Positions 15,935 to 19,289 of a DNA stretch of 19,289 nt are shown in pieces. The stretch spans positions 1 to 19,289 of the forward strand of contig SLGA01000264.1 of the NCBI GenBank assembly GCA_007123985.1, in the 5' to 3' direction. Origin of the DNA: Balneolaceae bacterium. GTDB taxonomy: Bacteria > Bacteroidota > Rhodothermia > Balneolales > Balneolaceae. Made by a program: the position numbers and the translations under genes. Numbering within the stretch: the stretch's first letter is position 1; every line of letters begins with the position of its first letter. Below the pieces are notes generated by a model. It had not been told where the DNA came from. It saw nothing but the letters and a program-made list of their open reading frames with translations, and searched no databases.

Positions 15935-16981
15935 ATGAAACTTACCGATTTCAAATTTGAAATCGACCATTTTAATGTACCTGATGAACCTGTTGAGCCA
16001 AGAGATGCCGCTAAATTAATGGTTCTCAACAGAGAGGAAAAAACAATAACCCACGAAACGTTTGCCGATTTGCACAAATACCTTAACGAAGGTGATGTGG
16101 TGGTTTATAACAACACGAAAGTGTTTCCGGCAAAACTAAAAGGGAAAAAAGAGAAAACCGAAGCTGATATAGAAGTTTTTCTTCTGAGAGAACTTCAACC
16201 GGAAAATATGCTCTGGGATGTATTGGTTGAGCCTGCCAGAAAAATCAGAATTGGCAATAAGCTCTATTTTGGCGAAGATCTGATGGCCGAAGTTGTTGAT
16301 AATACCACGTCACGCGGACGAACAATCCGATTTCTTTTCGACGGGCCTAATGAAGATTTGTACTCAAGGCTGGATAAGATAGGCGATATGCCGCTGCCTC
16401 CATACATTGAACGCGAACCCAAAGAGTCTGACAAGGAGCGATATCAAACCATTTTTGCAAAAGAGAGGGGCGCCGTAGCTGCTCCAACCGCCGGTATGCA
16501 CTTTACGCCGGAGCTTGTGGAGAAGCTGAAAAATAAGGGCGTAGATTTTGTGCCTGTTACGCTACACATCGGCTGGGGAACATTTCGGCCTGTAGAGGTG
16601 GAAGATTTAACCAAGCACCGAATGGATTCAGAAAATTACTTTATTTCAGCAGAGTCCAGTGATCGCATAAATGTTGCTCTTAAAAGTAAAAAAAACAAAG
16701 TAATTGCATGCGGAACATCTGCGGTTCGGGTTATTGAAACCAGTGTAATGGCAAGCGGTATGTCGAAGGCGGGTACTGGCTGGACCGATAAATTCATCTA
16801 TCCTGATTATCCATTTAAGATTACCGAGGGAGTCATTACCAATTTCCATCGACCTGAATCAACATTATTGATGTTGGCTGCAGCGTTTGGCGGATTTGAA
16901 TTTATAAAAGATGCGTATAAAGAGGCTGTAAAGGAAAATTACAGATTCTTCTCCTTTGGGGACGCGATGCTTATAATCTGA
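15935..16981 (+). CDS. queA: S-adenosylmethionine:tRNA ribosyltransferase-isomerase QueA
   Basis: Transfers and isomerises the ribose of SAM onto 7-aminomethyl-7-deazaguanine in tRNA, giving epoxyqueuosine at wobble position 34 of GUN-anticodon tRNAs. The 348-residue protein shows the family blocks NNTKVFPAKLKG (59-70), WDVLVEPARKIRIG (94-107), IGDMPLPPYIER (149-160), GAVAAPTAGMHFT (179-191), TLHIGWGTFRPV (209-220) and NFHRPESTLLML near the C-terminus. The open frame starts with a TTG at 15929, but the ATG two codons later fits the family N-terminus (MKLTDFKFE). It leads a compact operon; ispD follows after 4 nt. The window's tRNA-Tyr(GUA) is one of the substrates that QueA modifies. Confidence 0.97.
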   Translation: MKLTDFKFEIDHFNVPDEPVEPRDAAKLMVLNREEKTITHETFADLHKYLNEGDVVVYNNTKVFPAKLKGKKEKTEADIEVFLLRELQPENMLWDVLVEPARKIRIGNKLYFGEDLMAEVVDNTTSRGRTIRFLFDGPNEDLYSRLDKIGDMPLPPYIEREPKESDKERYQTIFAKERGAVAAPTAGMHFTPELVEKLKNKGVDFVPVTLHIGWGTFRPVEVEDLTKHRMDSENYFISAESSDRINVALKSKKNKVIACGTSAVRVIETSVMASGMSKAGTGWTDKFIYPDYPFKITEGVITNFHRPESTLLMLAAAFGGFEFIKDAYKEAVKENYRFFSFGDAMLII

Positions 16982-16985
16982 TGAC

Positions 16986-17681
16986 GTGGAAAAACAGCAA
17001 CTCGCTCTCATAATACCGGCTGCAGGAAAAGGCGAACGCATGGGAAATGAGATCCCAAAGCCATACCTGAAGATTGCAGGCAAAACCATTCTTGAGCACA
17101 CACTTTCAAGATTTAAAGGGGTTTCCGGTTTGGGTGAGGTGATTGTGTCCACATCAGAAAAGTATCTTGCAAAAACAGAGGGGCTATTAAACTCTGTATT
17201 TCCTGATATTGCAACCTTTGCAGTTTTAGGAGGCAATGAGAGACAAGATTCCATAAGAAATGCTCTTCAAAAAATATCAGGGAAAACCGGTCTGATTGCA
17301 GTTCACGATGCAGTGCGGCCATTTGTCAGAAGTGAAGACATAGAAAACTGTATTTCCGAAGCTGTGAGGTGGGGAGGGGCAGTATTGGCCATGCCTGCAA
17401 AAGATACTATTAAGGTTTCAGGTGATGACAGGATTATTGTCAAAACACCAGACAGAAAAACGCTTTGGCAGGCTCAAACGCCTCAAATCTTTTGGGCGGC
17501 TCTATTCAGGGAAGCCTATGAATATGCTGAGGTAAATCGCTTTCTCGGCTCAGATGATTCTTCGTTGATTGAAAAAATTGGCGGAAAAGTGGTTCTTGTG
17601 GAAGGTTCAAGTAAAAATTTTAAGATTACATTTCCTCTCGATCTGGAAATTGCCGGGTATCTGATAAATAAAGAGAGCTAA
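16986..17681 (+). CDS. ispD: 2-C-methyl-D-erythritol 4-phosphate cytidylyltransferase IspD (GTG start)
   Basis: Third step of the MEP isoprenoid pathway: CTP plus MEP gives CDP-ME and pyrophosphate. The 231-residue protein has the CTP loop IIPAAGKGERMGNEIPKPYL (9-28, with R18 and K25 in the positions of the E. coli catalytic R20/K27), AVHDAVRPFV (106-115), the QAQTPQIF segment (162-169) and the end motif EGSSKNFKITFPLDL (206-220, K213). All are intact. The start is GTG at 16986, forced because no ATG lies between it and the queA stop; MEKQQLALIIPAAG then fits the family exactly. Stop and ispF start overlap by one base (TAATG). Confidence 0.97.
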   Translation: MEKQQLALIIPAAGKGERMGNEIPKPYLKIAGKTILEHTLSRFKGVSGLGEVIVSTSEKYLAKTEGLLNSVFPDIATFAVLGGNERQDSIRNALQKISGKTGLIAVHDAVRPFVRSEDIENCISEAVRWGGAVLAMPAKDTIKVSGDDRIIVKTPDRKTLWQAQTPQIFWAALFREAYEYAEVNRFLGSDDSSLIEKIGGKVVLVEGSSKNFKITFPLDLEIAGYLINKES

Positions 17682-18160
17682 TGAGCTTCAGAATTGGCCA
17701 GGGTTATGATATTCATCAGCTAGCGCAGGGCAGAGAACTGATACTGGGGGGTGTGAAAATACCTCATCATAAAGGACTTTTAGGTCATTCAGATGCTGAT
17801 GTACTTTTGCATGCTATAACCGATGCCCTTCTTGGTGCATTAGGCCTGGGTGACATCGGTGCTCATTTTCCGGATACGGATGCTAAATACAAAGGGGCAG
17901 ACAGTATCATCCTGCTTAAAGAAAGCTATAAGCTGATTACTGAAAAAGGATACGTGCTCGTTAATGCCGATGCGACCATAATTGCGGAGAAGCCCAAGTT
18001 AAAACCATACATCTCACAGATAAGAGAATCCATCGCTGCAGCGTTAAGTGCTGAAGTTGGAGCGATCTCCGTAAAAGCTACAACCGGCGAGAAAATGGGT
18101 TTCATTGGCCGGGAAGAGGGGATAGCGGCACAAGCAATTGTACTACTAAAAGCACTTTAG
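17681..18160 (+). CDS. ispF: 2-C-methyl-D-erythritol 2,4-cyclodiphosphate synthase IspF
   Basis: Fifth step of the MEP pathway: CDP-ME 2-phosphate is cyclised to MEcPP with loss of CMP, in a homotrimer. The 159-residue length is standard. Metal ligands are D10 and H12 in GYDIH and H44 in DADVLLHAI, equivalent to E. coli D8/H10/H42. GLGDIGAHFPDTD (55-67) and ATTGEKMGFIGREEGIAAQA (133-152) complete the family signature. IspD and IspF are separate genes here, coupled by TAATG, rather than fused as in some proteobacteria. IspE, the intervening kinase, is not in the window. Confidence 0.98.
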   Translation: MSFRIGQGYDIHQLAQGRELILGGVKIPHHKGLLGHSDADVLLHAITDALLGALGLGDIGAHFPDTDAKYKGADSIILLKESYKLITEKGYVLVNADATIIAEKPKLKPYISQIRESIAAALSAEVGAISVKATTGEKMGFIGREEGIAAQAIVLLKAL

Positions 18161-18164
18161 CAAG

Positions 18165-18806
18165 ATGGAAGTCTATACACAAAACCTGATCGATTGGATA
18201 CAAACGCTTTCCCCGTTAAGTATCTACTTCATTTTCGGGTTTATTGCATATCTGGAAAATATAGTTCCGCCAATTCCCGGTGATCTTTTGGTTGCCTTTG
18301 GCGGATATCTTGCTGCAGAACAGATCATTGGATTTTCCCCGGTTCTTGCCATTACAACGGTTGCATCTGTAATTGGCTTCATGAATATGTATGCCGTTGG
18401 AGCGTATTTTGGTGATAAAATCGATGAGCAAAGAAAAAAATTCTGGTTGATGCGCTTTTTTGATGTGAAATACTTTGACAAAGGAAAGCGCTGGATGGAT
18501 CAATACGGCCAGGGGGTAATATTGGCAAACCGGTTTCTTGCCGGTACTCGATCTGTAATTTCTCTTACTGCCGGAATCACCAAAACGAAAGTGTATTCAA
18601 CTATGATAAGCTCAGCGGTTAGCTCTCTGCTTTGGAATACAATTTTAATAAGTATGGGATGGTTTGTTCACGAAAACTGGCAGATTATCGGGGATTATCT
18701 CAATGTATATGGATGGATAATCCTATCATTAATTGTGATTTTGATAACTATCCGAATTATTTATTTACGAAAATGGAAGTCTGCATCTAAGTCACAAAAA
18801 AAGTGA
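18165..18806 (+). CDS. DedA/VTT family membrane protein
   Basis: Inner-membrane protein of the family linked to lipid scrambling or transport, with some members acting on undecaprenyl phosphate and others needed for membrane potential and drug tolerance. The 213-residue protein has the family signature YLENIVPPIPGDLLVAFGGY (29-48), a glycine-containing second segment (ASVIGFMNMYAVGAYFGD, 67-84) and the R/G motif NRFLAGTRSVISLTAG (122-137). About five hydrophobic segments are visible and the C-terminus is lysine-rich (cytoplasmic). It starts 4 nt after ispF and is probably part of the same transcript. A DedA protein next to isoprenoid genes is compatible with a polyprenyl-phosphate role, but substrate is not shown. 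The stretch 18807-18924 after it holds no clear terminator. Confidence 0.93.
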   Translation: MEVYTQNLIDWIQTLSPLSIYFIFGFIAYLENIVPPIPGDLLVAFGGYLAAEQIIGFSPVLAITTVASVIGFMNMYAVGAYFGDKIDEQRKKFWLMRFFDVKYFDKGKRWMDQYGQGVILANRFLAGTRSVISLTAGITKTKVYSTMISSAVSSLLWNTILISMGWFVHENWQIIGDYLNVYGWIILSLIVILITIRIIYLRKWKSASKSQKK

Positions 18807-18924
18807 AGCTGAGAGTTGATTCCTATTGGATATATTTTTAGCTTACATGTCTTTCACTTGTGGGGAAAATATGCCTGCGAGTAAAAAAGAAAATGCAGAA
18901 ATGCACATTTGAAATATTGAATTA

Positions 18925-18996
18925 GCCAGTGTAGCTCAGGGGTAGAGCAGCGGTTTTGTAAACCGCCGGTCGTCGGTTCAAATCCGGCCACTGGCT
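18925..18996 (+). tRNA. tRNA-Thr (anticodon UGU)
   Basis: Acceptor arm GCCAGTG (18925-18931) pairs with CACTGGC (18989-18995), discriminator T. Anticodon stem GCGGT/ACCGC closes loop TTTGTAA, with anticodon TGT at 18957-18959. The T arm has GTTCAAATC. The D arm reads GCTCAGGGGTAGAGC. CCA is not encoded. First of a four-tRNA cluster. Confidence 0.97.
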
Positions 18997-19026
18997 CTTT
19001 CATCTGAGGAGATTGAAAGGTAAGCT

Positions 19027-19109
19027 GGGGGGATACCAAAGTGGCCAACTGGGGCAGACTGTAAATCTGTTGTCGTAAGACTTCGCAGGTTCGAATCCTG
19101 CTCCCCCCA
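19027..19109 (+). tRNA. tRNA-Tyr (anticodon GUA)
   Basis: Acceptor GGGGGGA (19027-19033) pairs with TCCCCCC (19102-19108), discriminator A at 19109. Anticodon stem GCAGA/TCTGT, loop CTGTAAA, anticodon GTA at 19061-19063. The extra-long variable arm gives a class II tRNA of 83 nt, as expected for bacterial tRNA-Tyr. No CCA is encoded. As a GUN tRNA it is a target for queuosine modification. Confidence 0.97.
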
Positions 19110-19169
19110 CTGAGTTCCGAATTGATAGAATCAACCTGTAGTGTTTATTTATTTGGAATTTAAAAACTG

Positions 19170-19242
19170 GCGGGCGTAGCTCAATTGGTAGAGCGTCACC
19201 CTTCCAAGGTGAATGTTGTCGGTTCGAGTCCGATCGCCCGCT
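19170..19242 (+). tRNA. tRNA-Gly (anticodon UCC)
   Basis: Acceptor GCGGGCG (19170-19176) pairs with CGCCCGC (19235-19241), discriminator T. Anticodon stem TCACC/GGTGA, loop CTTCCAA, anticodon TCC at 19203-19205. T loop is GTTCGAGTC. No CCA is encoded. Confidence 0.97.
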
Positions 19243-19253
19243 CACTGAAACCA

Positions 19254-19289
19254 GCCGATATAGCTCAGGGGTAGAGCACTTCCATGGTA
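19254..19289 (+). tRNA. tRNA-Thr (anticodon GGU), 3' part outside window
   Basis: The acceptor 5' half GCCGATA, D arm GCTCAGGGGTAGAGC and the 5' half of the anticodon arm with ...CTTCCATGGTA are present; loop ATGGTA(A) gives anticodon GGT at 19286-19288. The gene is cut by the window edge. Identity is supported by its place after Thr-Tyr-Gly, the order seen in E. coli thrU-tyrU-glyT-thrT. Confidence 0.88.

Noticed and set aside
18807..18924. Terminator for dedA or promoter for the tRNA operon
   Set aside because: There is no stable hairpin with a T tract. The best promoter-like pair (TTGTGG, 18-nt gap, TAAAAA near 18858-18887) is too poor to report as a feature.
18854..19245. Two minus-strand open frames (18854-19048 and 19000-19245) with phrases such as GFEPTTGGL and SGRSDSNRQH
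   Set aside because: They are the antisense of the tRNA-Thr, tRNA-Tyr and tRNA-Gly genes. These phrases are a well-known artefact of translating tRNA T-arms backwards.

Overview
The window is chromosomal DNA from a bacterium that looks like the Bacteroidota/Rhodothermota-Balneolota side of the FCB group. This placement is an inference from moderate A+T content, mostly weak Shine-Dalgarno sites, Bacteroidota-like exported and beta-barrel proteins and overall gene style; no marker gene proves it. Almost everything is tightly packed housekeeping sequence. I see no insertion sequence, prophage or CRISPR array.

Layout. (1) 2-2664: the 3' 95% or so of an aconitase gene, truncated by the left window edge and closed by a strong intrinsic terminator. 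(2) 2673-5633, minus strand: a three-gene secondary-metabolite cassette read as type III polyketide synthase, class I SAM methyltransferase, FAD aromatic hydroxylase, with 4-nt spacing and then an ATGA overlap. This is the most interesting part of the window; its likely product is a methylated, hydroxylated resorcinol, pyrone or quinone-type lipid. (3) 5836-6522, plus strand: an exported, probably outer-membrane protein, divergent from the cassette and converging on a MATE exporter gene whose stop codon shares TTAA with its own. (4) 13248 down to 6519, minus strand: a run of small exported protein, LytR_C-domain protein, rsfS, a giant 12-TM sensor histidine kinase and the MATE exporter. An inverted repeat frames a good promoter in front of the run. 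(5) 15730 down to 13394, minus strand: a PLP-dependent trans-sulfuration enzyme directly abutting an M20 metallopeptidase/deacylase. (6) 15935-18806, plus strand: queA-ispD-ispF-dedA, separated by 4, -1 and 4 nt. This joins queuosine tRNA modification, two MEP isoprenoid steps and a membrane lipid transporter/scramblase family protein. (7) 18925 to the end, plus strand: tRNA-Thr(UGU), tRNA-Tyr(GUA), tRNA-Gly(UCC), and the first half of tRNA-Thr(GGU). This is the order that precedes tufB in E. coli, so a tuf gene is expected just beyond the right edge.

How parts may work together. Within the polyketide cassette the likely sequence is ring formation by the PKS, then methylation and hydroxylation. 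Membrane and envelope functions recur (exported proteins, LytR_C, MATE, DedA, histidine kinase), but no direct link between them is shown by the sequence. Several starts were moved inward from the longest open frame to an ATG, on the basis of overlaps, signal peptides or ribosome-binding sites.
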